From positions 1 through 5,267 of the forward strand of contig JAFTEG010000082.1 of assembly GCA_017453765.1 (NCBI GenBank): a stretch of 5,267 bases of DNA. The letters run 5' to 3'. The notes beneath the pieces were generated by a model, which was not told where the DNA came from, did no database searches, and worked only from the letters and a program-made list of their open reading frames with translations. The position numbers and the translations under genes are program-made. This stretch comes from Selenomonadaceae bacterium (GTDB lineage: Bacteria; Bacillota; Negativicutes; Selenomonadales; Selenomonadaceae). This document shows positions 1-4,864 of this stretch, piece after piece. Position 1 is the first letter of the stretch. Every line of letters starts with the position of its first letter.

Positions 1-191
1 CTATCACCTTCGACGACGTTTTTTCCAAGTGCAAAGTGAACGGCACGAACATTCGCAAGAAACATCAAGACGCAAGAAACGTCATCATCAAATTTCTTGA
101 ACACCTCAAAACGCAAAACTTCATTTCCGATTTTGACGTTAAAAAAGAGCGTGGGAAGTTCAGCAAAATTACATTCAAATTTGAAGAGTAA
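1..191 (+). CDS. Probable plasmid-type replication initiator, C-terminal fragment
   Basis: This frame is open from the left edge (first full codon at 3) and ends with TAA at 189-191, leaving 62 residues; the start lies outside the window. The visible part is basic. A helical segment (NIRKKHQDARNVIIKFLEHL) is followed by KTQNFISDFDV and then a short basic turn and beta strand (KFSKITFKFEE at the end). This helix, helix, beta-hairpin 'wing' order is what one sees at the C-terminal winged-helix domain of Rep-type initiators of iteron plasmids. That reading is inference from fold pattern and context, not a recognised signature. The strongest support is position: four perfect 22-bp iteron-like repeats begin 8 bases after the stop. 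If correct, the protein binds those repeats to start replication and to limit copy number. Alternatives are another winged-helix DNA-binding protein or a primase or repressor tail. Confidence 0.5.
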   Translation, partial: ITFDDVFSKCKVNGTNIRKKHQDARNVIIKFLEHLKTQNFISDFDVKKERGKFSKITFKFEE

Positions 192-198
192 AAAAAAG

Positions 199-286
199 GG
201 AGCACGTGAAATTAGGTTACGGAGCACGTGAAATTAGGTTACGGAGCACGTGAAATTAGGTTACGGAGCACGTGAAATTAGGTTAC
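199..286 (+). repeat. Four tandem perfect 22-bp direct repeats (iterons)
   Basis: Four identical 22-base units abut without spacers at 199-220, 221-242, 243-264 and 265-286. Each unit starts GGAGCACGTG and ends ATTAGGTTAC, and each contains the palindrome CACGTG. The length of two DNA helical turns, head-to-tail phasing and perfect identity are typical of iterons bound by plasmid Rep proteins, and the array follows the stop of the putative Rep gene by only 8 bases. Iteron arrays just downstream of a rep gene are known as copy-control loci, for example incC of F and incA of the phage-plasmid P1. Because the unit is 22 bases, successive copies change reading frame, so the array is not a protein repeat. 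A CRISPR array is excluded because there are no spacers. Confidence 0.8.
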
Positions 287-335
287 GCTTTAATCCAAAA
301 AAAATGCCCGAAAACCCACGCCACGTCTAGCGATT

Positions 336-362
336 TTGACATCGCCCAAACTCCTTTATACT
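336..362 (+). promoter_or_regulatory. Candidate sigma-70 type promoter for the head operon
   Basis: A perfect TTGACA (336-341) is followed after 15 bases by TATACT (357-362), five of six matches to the -10 consensus. The spacer is shorter than the usual 16-18 bases, which lowers confidence. Transcription would start near 369 and run into gp10, portal and the rest. The -10 box forms the outer half of one arm of the inverted repeat at 357-394, so a protein binding that repeat would block the promoter. Confidence 0.4.
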
Positions 363-394
363 TTGTAGGCAATGTAGGCTTTTTACAAAGTATA
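357..394 (+). repeat. Perfect 11-bp inverted repeat, possible operator or hairpin
   Basis: TATACTTTGTA at 357-367 is exactly mirrored by TACAAAGTATA at 384-394, with 16 bases between the arms. TGTAGGC also occurs twice as a direct repeat (364-370 and 373-379). The left arm contains the candidate -10 box, so the pair could be an operator for a dimeric repressor. In a transcript reading through from the rep side it would fold as a hairpin. There is no T-run after it, so it is not a standard terminator. The right arm overlaps the 5' strand of the stem structure at 390-460, so the two folds exclude each other. Confidence 0.5.
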
Positions 395-460
395 GGCGAC
401 GTTTCACTTGCCGCCTATGCGCTTACGCTTGAAAGCGACGCGCTGGCGGCACGCCTATAC
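390..460 (+). other. Nested stem structure, candidate structured RNA
   Basis: Four complementary pairs nest inside one another: 390-398 with 452-460 (9 bp, GTATAGGCG/CGCCTATAC), 409-415 with 445-451 (7 bp, TGCCGCC/GGCGGCA), 419-422 with 440-443 (GCGC/GCGC), and 426-429 with 434-437 (CGCT/AGCG around a TGAA loop). On the 3' side the two outer stems are contiguous; on the 5' side they are separated by a 10-base bulge. That gives 24 Watson-Crick pairs in 71 bases. A rival short hairpin (392-398 with 412-418) and the upstream inverted repeat at 357-394 use some of the same bases. The layout is like an attenuator, a copy-control RNA or a leader structure; I cannot assign a known family. Confidence 0.45.
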
Positions 461-547
461 ATCTCAACAAAAACTATAAAAATGCAGACCAACTTTGAGG
501 TAGATTAAACCTAAAAATACACGGCGCTGACACAACGTCAATAAGTG

Positions 548-568
548 AATCTGAAAATAAACTGCAAA
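548..568 (+). repeat. 21-bp direct repeat, copy 1 (left of gp10-like gene)
   Basis: Identical over 21 bases to 965-985. It begins AATCTGAAAATA and ends CTGCAAA. This copy lies just ahead of the ribosome site of the gp10-like gene, and the second follows that gene's stop, so the two copies bracket the gene with a 417-base period. Such a pair can arise by insertion or duplication of a gene cassette, and it would allow the cassette to be lost by recombination. Confidence 0.8.
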
Positions 569-572
569 GAAG

Positions 573-965
573 GTGGAACAAATAAGCGATAGCCAACGAA
601 TATTTTTAGACCGAGACCAGATAAACCGCGCAGTTGAGAGACTGCAAAGGAGAGGGACGCAGGTAGTTCAAGCGGCAAAGCGGGCATTGGAAGAGGGCGC
701 GGGCTTGATAGTAAATGACGCAAAAAGCCGCGCACCGGTAAAGACGGGCAAACTGCGCGATTCAATCCATTACACGGTATTGGAAGACGGCGGCGCGGTT
801 GAAATATCGGCGGACGTCAGAAATTCAAGCGGCGTACCGTATGCAAAAATAGTGGAGTATTCGCCGAAAATCAATCACCCGTTTTTAAAGCCCGCGATTG
901 ACGCGCAGTCAAGCCGCGTGAATCAGCTGATAAAACAGGCAATAGAGGATTCGGCAGAAAGATAA
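573..965 (+). CDS. HK97 gp10-like head-tail completion protein
   Basis: A 130-residue protein of the HK97 gp10 family, a small virion protein acting where the head meets the tail (head completion or tail-terminator role). The key family signature is present: SRAPVKTGKLRDSIHY at about residues 50-65, then a beta-rich middle (AVEISADVRN), GVPYAKIVEY at about 89-98, and the closing NHPFLKPAID. Length and motif order are normal for the family. The start is uncertain. GTG at 573 is the only usual start near the N-terminus, but it lies inside the AGAAGGTGG ribosome-site-like sequence. ATA at 582 sits at ideal spacing from that site, as if an ATG had mutated or ATA is used. Position is odd: this family normally follows the connector genes, whereas here it precedes portal and is bracketed by 21-bp repeats. 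Confidence 0.85.
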   Translation: MEQISDSQRIFLDRDQINRAVERLQRRGTQVVQAAKRALEEGAGLIVNDAKSRAPVKTGKLRDSIHYTVLEDGGAVEISADVRNSSGVPYAKIVEYSPKINHPFLKPAIDAQSSRVNQLIKQAIEDSAER

Positions 966-985
966 ATCTGAAAATAAACTGCAAA
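965..985 (+). repeat. 21-bp direct repeat, copy 2 (right of gp10-like gene)
   Basis: Second exact copy of the 548-568 sequence. It begins on the last base of the gp10 stop codon and lies 27 bases ahead of the portal ATG. The bases after the repeat differ: copy 1 leads into AGAAGGTGG, copy 2 into the AAAGGGGGTGAG ribosome site of portal. So only the 21 bases are duplicated, not the whole translation start region. Confidence 0.8.
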
Positions 986-1012
986 ATCTAAACATTGAAA
1001 GGGGGTGAGAGA

Positions 1013-2212
1013 ATGAATTTTTTCAGCAAACTTTTTGGTAAGAAGGCAACACCGACACCGACAACGGGGGCGGCAGTGATAAAAATACCGTCAGCGACGT
1101 TTTCAACGTGGCAAGGGAGCGCTTACGCCAACGATATTTTCCGCGCAGGTGTTGACGCGATAGCACGCAACGCGGCAAAGTTAAAAGGCGTTCATACCGT
1201 GACAAAGAGCGACGGGCGCAAAATATCACCCGACGGCAAATTGGAACGCATACTTCAGATTAGCCCCAATCCCTATATGACGGCATATGATTTACTGTAT
1301 AAGCTGATAACGCAAATGTACCTTACGAACAATGCCTTTGCACTGTTAGACCGGGACGAAGGCGGAACACTGCGCGGGGTTTATCCCGTTGGTTATTCTT
1401 CGGTTGAAATGTTAATGGATACGGCGGGAAGTCTTTATGCGGCGTTTACGTTTAAAAACGGGCGCAAGGCGCAATTTGCCTACAGTGACTTGATACACCT
1501 GCGACGGCACTTTAACGCCAATGACTTTTTGGGCGAAGACAACCGAGCCTTGACACCTGCGCTTGACCTTGCACATACGCAAAACGAAGGGATAATCGGA
1601 GCGATAAAAAATTCGGCTACACTGCGCGGCATTCTGAAATTCAACCAAGTTTTGGCAGATGAACGCCTGCAGGAAATGAAAGAAAAATTTATGGCGGATT
1701 ATCTGTCAATCGGAAACGACGGCGGAATTGTGGCGATTGACAACCAAGCCGATTATCAGCCGATAGAAAGTCAAGCGGCGTCCATCAGCGGCGAGCAAGC
1801 GGCGCTGATTCGCGACAAGATTTACAGCTATTTGGGAATATCCCAAAAAATTGTAGATTCGACTTACACGGAAAATGAATTTGCGGCATTTTACGAATCA
1901 GTTATCGAACCGACGGCAACGGCACTGTCATTGGAGTTCACGCGCAAACTTTTCAATGACAGGGAACAGGCATTTGGAAACCAGATAGTTTTTGAGAGCG
2001 GGCGACTGCAATTTTCAAGCAATCAAACCAAAGTCAACCTCATCAAGGAACTTTTGCCGTTGGGTATACTGTCAGTGAATCAGGCATTGGAAATTTTGAA
2101 CTTAGCGCCGATAGAAGGCGGGGATAAACGCTTGCAAACCTTGAACGTGGTAGACGCGGACAAGGCAACGGAATACCAATTAAAGAGAGCAGGAAACCGA
2201 AATGAAAATTGA
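1013..2212 (+). CDS. Portal protein, HK97 family
   Basis: A 399-residue phage portal protein (Phage_portal family). It forms the dodecameric ring at one capsid vertex through which DNA enters and leaves and on which terminase docks. Family hallmarks run in order: a short basic N-terminus (MNFFSKLFGKK), FRAGVDAIARNAAKL, LERILQISPNPYMTAYDLL, the LTNNAFALLDRD region, DLIHLRRHF, a clip/stem segment near LADERLQEMKEKF, ISGEQAALIRDKIYSYLGI, and the C-terminal EFTRKLF and LGILSVNQALEILNLAP. I chose ATG 1013 because AAAGGGGGTGAG at 998-1008 is a strong, well spaced ribosome site; an in-frame TTG at 995 lies inside that site's leader. The 3' end overlaps the protease-capsid gene by 11 bases, implying coupled translation. 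Length is typical and no defect is visible. Confidence 0.95.
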   Translation: MNFFSKLFGKKATPTPTTGAAVIKIPSATFSTWQGSAYANDIFRAGVDAIARNAAKLKGVHTVTKSDGRKISPDGKLERILQISPNPYMTAYDLLYKLITQMYLTNNAFALLDRDEGGTLRGVYPVGYSSVEMLMDTAGSLYAAFTFKNGRKAQFAYSDLIHLRRHFNANDFLGEDNRALTPALDLAHTQNEGIIGAIKNSATLRGILKFNQVLADERLQEMKEKFMADYLSIGNDGGIVAIDNQADYQPIESQAASISGEQAALIRDKIYSYLGISQKIVDSTYTENEFAAFYESVIEPTATALSLEFTRKLFNDREQAFGNQIVFESGRLQFSSNQTKVNLIKELLPLGILSVNQALEILNLAPIEGGDKRLQTLNVVDADKATEYQLKRAGNRNEN

Positions 2213-3824
2213 GATAGAGACGCGGCAAGCGGAAATTACGCCAACCGCAAACGACAGCGAAAGCGATACCGATACAGCGACAAGCGACACGGCGACGGGA
2301 TCAACCGAGCCAACCGCGATGAAACTTGAAGGCTATGCGTTGGTGTTTGACACGCCCGCGCAGATTGACAGCTACACGGAAATAATTTCAAGGGGCGCAT
2401 TGGAAAGTTGCGACTTATCGGACGTCAGCTTTTTTGTAAATCACGGTCAAACCGACATACCGCTTGCACGCACGCCCGACACGTTGAAATTGGAAGTAGA
2501 CGAAACGGGGCTTAAGTTCACGGCGAACCTGCCCGACACCGAACCTGCGCGAACGGTATACGCGGCAGTCAAGCGCGGCGACCTGCGCGGTTGCAGTTTT
2601 GCATTTAAAGTAAAAGACGGCGGCGAAGAGTGGGAAGAAAATCAGCGTACAATCACGCAGATTGAAAAAATTTTTGAAGTGTCAGTGGTGAATTATCCCG
2701 CATATGACGACACGTCGATTGAGGCACGAAAAAAAGGAGATAACAAAATGGAAAATCAAGTCAATCAGAATCAAGCACAGAATCAAACACAAACTCAAAA
2801 CCAGTCCACATTAGGTAGCAATGCCCAAAAGCTTTTCGGCGTGGGAACTGCCGAAGGAGACAACCGCGTAGAATTTGGGGACAATGTACTTGCCAGCGCG
2901 GAATATCGGAGCGCTTTTTTCAAGACGTTGCAGGGCAAGGAACTTTCAACCGGTGAAGAAGTTGCGATGAAGACGGCACGCGCAGAATTTAGAGCAAATG
3001 AATTTAACACGTCAACAAATACGGCGGCAATGATACCGACTTCAACCCTTGACGAAATTATTTCCCAAGCACGCAAGGAAGGCGGCTTGCTTGCCGAGTG
3101 CAGGGCGTTTAATATGCCGAGCAAAATTGCGATACCGATAGCGACACCCGCAAGCAAGGCAAATTGGCACGTGGAAGGCGCGGCAGTCGACAGCGAAAAA
3201 GTCACACCGTCAACCGTGACTTTTGACGGCAACGAAATTTTAAAAATCTTTTCAATCTCAACGAAAGTTCAGCAAATGTCAATTTCCGCATTTGAGAGCT
3301 ACCTTGTCAAGGAACTTGAAAGTTGCGTAATGGAGACAATCGCCGATTCGCTCATCAACGGCACGGGCAACGGGCAAGGCACGGGAATTTTGACGGCGTT
3401 TAATTCAGAAAACACCGTAACTGCCGCGTCAACTTCAATCAGCTATTCGGACGTCGTCAAGACTGTAGCCAAGCTTAAGCGCGGGTATTCAGCCGGTGCA
3501 AAGTGGGCGATGAATAACGCCACATTGTGGAACACATTTTACGGAATGGTTGACAGCAATAAACGCCCTATCTTTATCGCCGACGCTCAAAACGAATCAA
3601 TCGGAAAGATTTTGGGTTATGCCGTTGTCATTGATGATAACCTTGCAGACAACACCATAATTTTTGGCAACTTTAACTATATGGCGTACAATATGCCGTC
3701 AGGTATAGTCATTGAATCAAGCCGCGAATCAAGCTTTAAATCTGCGCTCATTGACTACAGAGCGCTTGCCATAGCCGACACCAAGCCGATTATCGCAGAC
3801 GCCTTTGTTAAGCTTACAGCCTAG
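2202..3824 (+). CDS. Prohead protease and major capsid protein in one frame
   Basis: 540 residues. Residues 1-38 are a Thr/Ser/Asp-rich tail. Residues 39-175 are an HK97-type (U35/S78) prohead protease: EGYALVFDTPA, FVNHG with the likely catalytic His81, RGDLRGCSFAF with the likely catalytic Ser132, and VSVVNYPAYDDTSIEAR. Residues 183-201 are a Gln/Asn-rich linker, and roughly 205-265 are probably the scaffold-like delta segment. The HK97-fold capsid follows: E-loop region about 300-340 (NWHVEGAAV), spine helix about 360-385, and the classic GTGNGQGTGIL at 387-397. The protease cuts off delta segments during procapsid maturation. The start ATG 2202 has AGGA at 2191-2194 and overlaps portal. 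The fusion may be real or result from a one-base indel in the A7 tract at 2729-2735, since the -1 frame stops at once (2741-2743) and a strong internal start follows. Confidence 0.92.
   Translation: MKIEIETRQAEITPTANDSESDTDTATSDTATGSTEPTAMKLEGYALVFDTPAQIDSYTEIISRGALESCDLSDVSFFVNHGQTDIPLARTPDTLKLEVDETGLKFTANLPDTEPARTVYAAVKRGDLRGCSFAFKVKDGGEEWEENQRTITQIEKIFEVSVVNYPAYDDTSIEARKKGDNKMENQVNQNQAQNQTQTQNQSTLGSNAQKLFGVGTAEGDNRVEFGDNVLASAEYRSAFFKTLQGKELSTGEEVAMKTARAEFRANEFNTSTNTAAMIPTSTLDEIISQARKEGGLLAECRAFNMPSKIAIPIATPASKANWHVEGAAVDSEKVTPSTVTFDGNEILKIFSISTKVQQMSISAFESYLVKELESCVMETIADSLINGTGNGQGTGILTAFNSENTVTAASTSISYSDVVKTVAKLKRGYSAGAKWAMNNATLWNTFYGMVDSNKRPIFIADAQNESIGKILGYAVVIDDNLADNTIIFGNFNYMAYNMPSGIVIESSRESSFKSALIDYRALAIADTKPIIADAFVKLTA
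2729..2750 (+). promoter_or_regulatory. A7 slip site, internal ribosome site and ATG at the protease/capsid joint
   Basis: CGA AAA AAA GGA GAT in the zero frame contains the slippery form A AAA AAA (2729-2735). AAGGAGA (2734-2740) is a strong ribosome site, 8-9 bases ahead of ATG 2748. A shift to -1 on the A run gives AGG AGA TAA, ending the protease at 2741-2743 with about 180 residues. Initiation at 2748 yields a free capsid protein of 358 residues (2748-3824). So separate protease and capsid products are possible alongside, or instead of, the 540-residue fusion. Confidence 0.6.
2748..3824 (+). CDS. Major capsid protein, likely independent product from internal start
   Basis: Nested in the larger frame and sharing its stop. 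ATG 2748 opens with MENQVNQNQ and gives 358 residues, close to the usual size of an HK97-type capsid precursor. The first 80 or so residues (Gln/Asn-rich stretch, then LGSNAQKLFGV to about GEEVAMKTARAEF) would be the delta segment removed by the prohead protease, with the fold proper starting near STNTAAMIPT. A virion needs hundreds of capsid subunits but few proteases, so a strong internal start (AAGGAGA, spacing 8-9) makes functional sense. That this start is used is inference; the capsid family assignment is firm. Confidence 0.65.
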   Translation: MENQVNQNQAQNQTQTQNQSTLGSNAQKLFGVGTAEGDNRVEFGDNVLASAEYRSAFFKTLQGKELSTGEEVAMKTARAEFRANEFNTSTNTAAMIPTSTLDEIISQARKEGGLLAECRAFNMPSKIAIPIATPASKANWHVEGAAVDSEKVTPSTVTFDGNEILKIFSISTKVQQMSISAFESYLVKELESCVMETIADSLINGTGNGQGTGILTAFNSENTVTAASTSISYSDVVKTVAKLKRGYSAGAKWAMNNATLWNTFYGMVDSNKRPIFIADAQNESIGKILGYAVVIDDNLADNTIIFGNFNYMAYNMPSGIVIESSRESSFKSALIDYRALAIADTKPIIADAFVKLTA

Positions 3825-3868
3825 ACACGGCAGGGCGGGCGGACGGGAATTTGAAAGGCGGGATAAAA

Positions 3869-4168
3869 ATGTTGACGCTTGACAAAGCAAAACTCTTTTT
3901 GAGGATAGACACCGACGAGGAAGACGCGCTGATACAATCGCTGATTAATTCGGCGGTTGAGTATATCGACACGGCAACGGGTATGACAAGAGACGCGCAG
4001 GAAACCGAGCCGTTGGCAGAAACTCTGCAGTCTTATCTTGTAATGGAGTGGTATAACCGCGACTATGACGGGCAGATTGACAAGGTGATTGAATCACTTA
4101 CAAAGACGCTCAAAGCAAAGGTAATGACAAATGGCACGCAAACGCAGGACGGGACAAAAGATTTATGA
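3869..4168 (+). CDS. Head-tail connector, gp6-like family
   Basis: 99 residues, resembling the phage gp6-like head-tail connectors that form a ring under the portal and join it to the tail or stopper. The N-terminus MLTLDKAKLFLRID followed by DEEDALIQSLINSAVEYIDTATG is the typical opening: two helices with the family's acidic D-x-D-E-x-D-A-L-I and a following YI. A second helical half (LAETLQSYLVMEWYNRD) follows, again family-like. I chose ATG 3869 over an in-frame TTG at 3851. The ribosome site is weak (AAAGG/GGCGGGA at 3854-3863). The C-terminus overlaps the HNH gene by 38 bases. It lies directly after the capsid gene, the normal place for this family. Confidence 0.85.
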   Translation: MLTLDKAKLFLRIDTDEEDALIQSLINSAVEYIDTATGMTRDAQETEPLAETLQSYLVMEWYNRDYDGQIDKVIESLTKTLKAKVMTNGTQTQDGTKDL

Positions 4169-4481
4169 TTCGGCGGCGTGGGAAAAGACGCGGCGAGCAT
4201 ATATGGAAAGCCGTCACTACATCTGCGAACGTTGCGGCAAGCCCGCTCAAATCTGCCACCACAAGGAATATTTGACGGCGTGCAATCTGAACAATCCACA
4301 CATAACCCTAGACCAAGCCAATCTTGAATGTTTATGCCACGAATGCCATAACCGCGAACACGAATCAAGCCGCGAGCCGATAACCTTTAACGCAAGCGCC
4401 GAAATTGTCAAAGTCAAGCCGACTGCCGAGCTTGAAGAGTTTGCAGACGCACGGGCGGCAATAGCGACAATGAATTTTTAA
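4131..4481 (+). CDS. HNH endonuclease of the packaging module
   Basis: 116 residues with a complete HNH zinc-finger nuclease core. CERC (Cys32, Cys35) and LCHEC (Cys69, Cys72) supply a four-Cys zinc site. CHHKEYLT supplies the catalytic/metal His43-His44, NLECLC supplies Asn64, and CHNREH supplies His73 and His77. The front is basic (ARKRRTGQK), with YDSAAWEKTRRAYMES before the first CxxC, as in phage HNH proteins encoded next to terminase. The HK97 relative gp74 nicks DNA and aids terminase cutting at cos, and the same role is likely here because TerS and TerL follow immediately. ATG 4131 has AAAGG at 4117-4121 and lies within the connector gene, a 38-base overlap in another frame. The tail (about 85-116) is acidic and looks variable. 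Confidence 0.93.
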   Translation: MARKRRTGQKIYDSAAWEKTRRAYMESRHYICERCGKPAQICHHKEYLTACNLNNPHITLDQANLECLCHECHNREHESSREPITFNASAEIVKVKPTAELEEFADARAAIATMNF

Positions 4482-4579
4482 TCCCCCCGCCTGCAAGGTT
4501 AGTGTTGGGGGGACGCCGCGCCGGCAAAGGGGCATTAATATATCTCCATTGAAATTTTGAGACTTTGAGGTAAACCGAA
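4482..4579 (+). other. C6/G6 hairpin and GC-rich gap, candidate cos region
   Basis: Just past the HNH stop, TCCCCCC (4482-4488) pairs perfectly with GGGGGGA (4507-4513) across an 18-base loop. It is followed by the GC-rich ACGCCGCGCCGGC (4513-4525, with palindrome GCCGGC at 4520-4525) and then an AT-rich stretch (CATTAATATAT, about 4533-4543). No T-run follows, so it is not an ordinary terminator. The site lies between HNH and the small terminase gene, where cos sites are commonly found in HK97-like phages. That makes it a fair candidate for the packaging recognition and cutting site. The exact cut position cannot be read from one copy. Confidence 0.4.
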
Positions 4580-4864
4580 ATGAAAAAAGCAGATTTAACG
4601 GCATTGTTGGAAAATGTTGAAGAAGACGCAAGAGCCATAGCCGAAGGATTAATCGAAGAAATTGTTTTTCAGAAAAAAATCTTAAAGCGGCTTAAAAAAG
4701 AAATCGCCGAAGAAGGAACAGTTCCGCTTAAGCTTAGGACGTACAATCAAACTGTTCAAAGATTCGGCGGATTATGTAGCCAGTTGGAAAAATTGATTCG
4801 GCGCAATGAAAAATTTGAAACGGGCGAAAATGCCCTTCAGCGTTGGTTAGATGCGTCAAAATGA
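4580..4864 (+). CDS. Probable terminase small subunit
   Basis: 94 residues, mostly charged helices: MKKADLTALLENVEEDARAI at the start, FQKKILKRLKKEIAEEG in the middle, then TYNQTVQRFGGLCSQLEKL and a C-terminal GENALQRWLDASK. The second half resembles the end of P27-type small terminases, where a Y-N-x(n)-L pattern and a long helix mediate oligomerisation. The similarity is not strong enough to name the family with certainty. The main support is position: between an HNH gene with a cos-like gap and the large terminase, with its stop overlapping the TerL start (ATGA, 4861-4864). ATG 4580 has GAGGT at 4567-4571, 8 bases away. It would bind the packaging site and load TerL. Confidence 0.7.
   Translation: MKKADLTALLENVEEDARAIAEGLIEEIVFQKKILKRLKKEIAEEGTVPLKLRTYNQTVQRFGGLCSQLEKLIRRNEKFETGENALQRWLDASK

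Larger units (their letters stand above)
192..572. other. Non-coding control region between the Rep-like gene and the head genes
   Basis: This 381-base gap holds the iterons (199-286), a promoter-like pair (336-362), an inverted repeat (357-394), a nested stem region (390-460) and one copy of a 21-bp repeat (548-568). I see no gene I would defend. A 78-codon frame from GTG 272 to 508 begins inside the last iteron, resembles nothing I know, and lies over the structured segment, so I treat it as chance. I saw no good DnaA box and no hairpin followed by a T-run. The region probably combines replication control with the leader of the head operon; this is inference from position. Confidence 0.5.

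Noticed and set aside
199..286. CRISPR array
   Set aside because: The repeats abut with no spacers and no cas gene is visible.
357..394. Rho-independent terminator after the Rep-like gene
   Set aside because: The stem is AT-rich with a long loop and no T-run follows; overlap with a -10 box fits an operator better.
272..508. 78-codon frame starting GTG inside the last iteron
   Set aside because: The start is part of the repeat unit, the spacing to GGAG is only 3 bases, the product matches nothing I recognise, and the frame covers the nested stem structure. It is more likely a chance open frame.
995..1012. TTG start extending portal by six residues
   Set aside because: The extension lies within the ribosome-site leader; ATG 1013 has ideal spacing and a typical portal N-terminus.
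2795..3232. 145-codon minus-strand frame opposite the capsid gene
   Set aside because: It lies wholly opposite a confident capsid coding region, has no supporting context, and its sequence looks like the reverse reading of that gene.
4482..4513. Rho-independent terminator after the HNH gene
   Set aside because: The GC stem is not followed by Ts, and the small terminase gene with its own ribosome site follows in what looks like the same operon.
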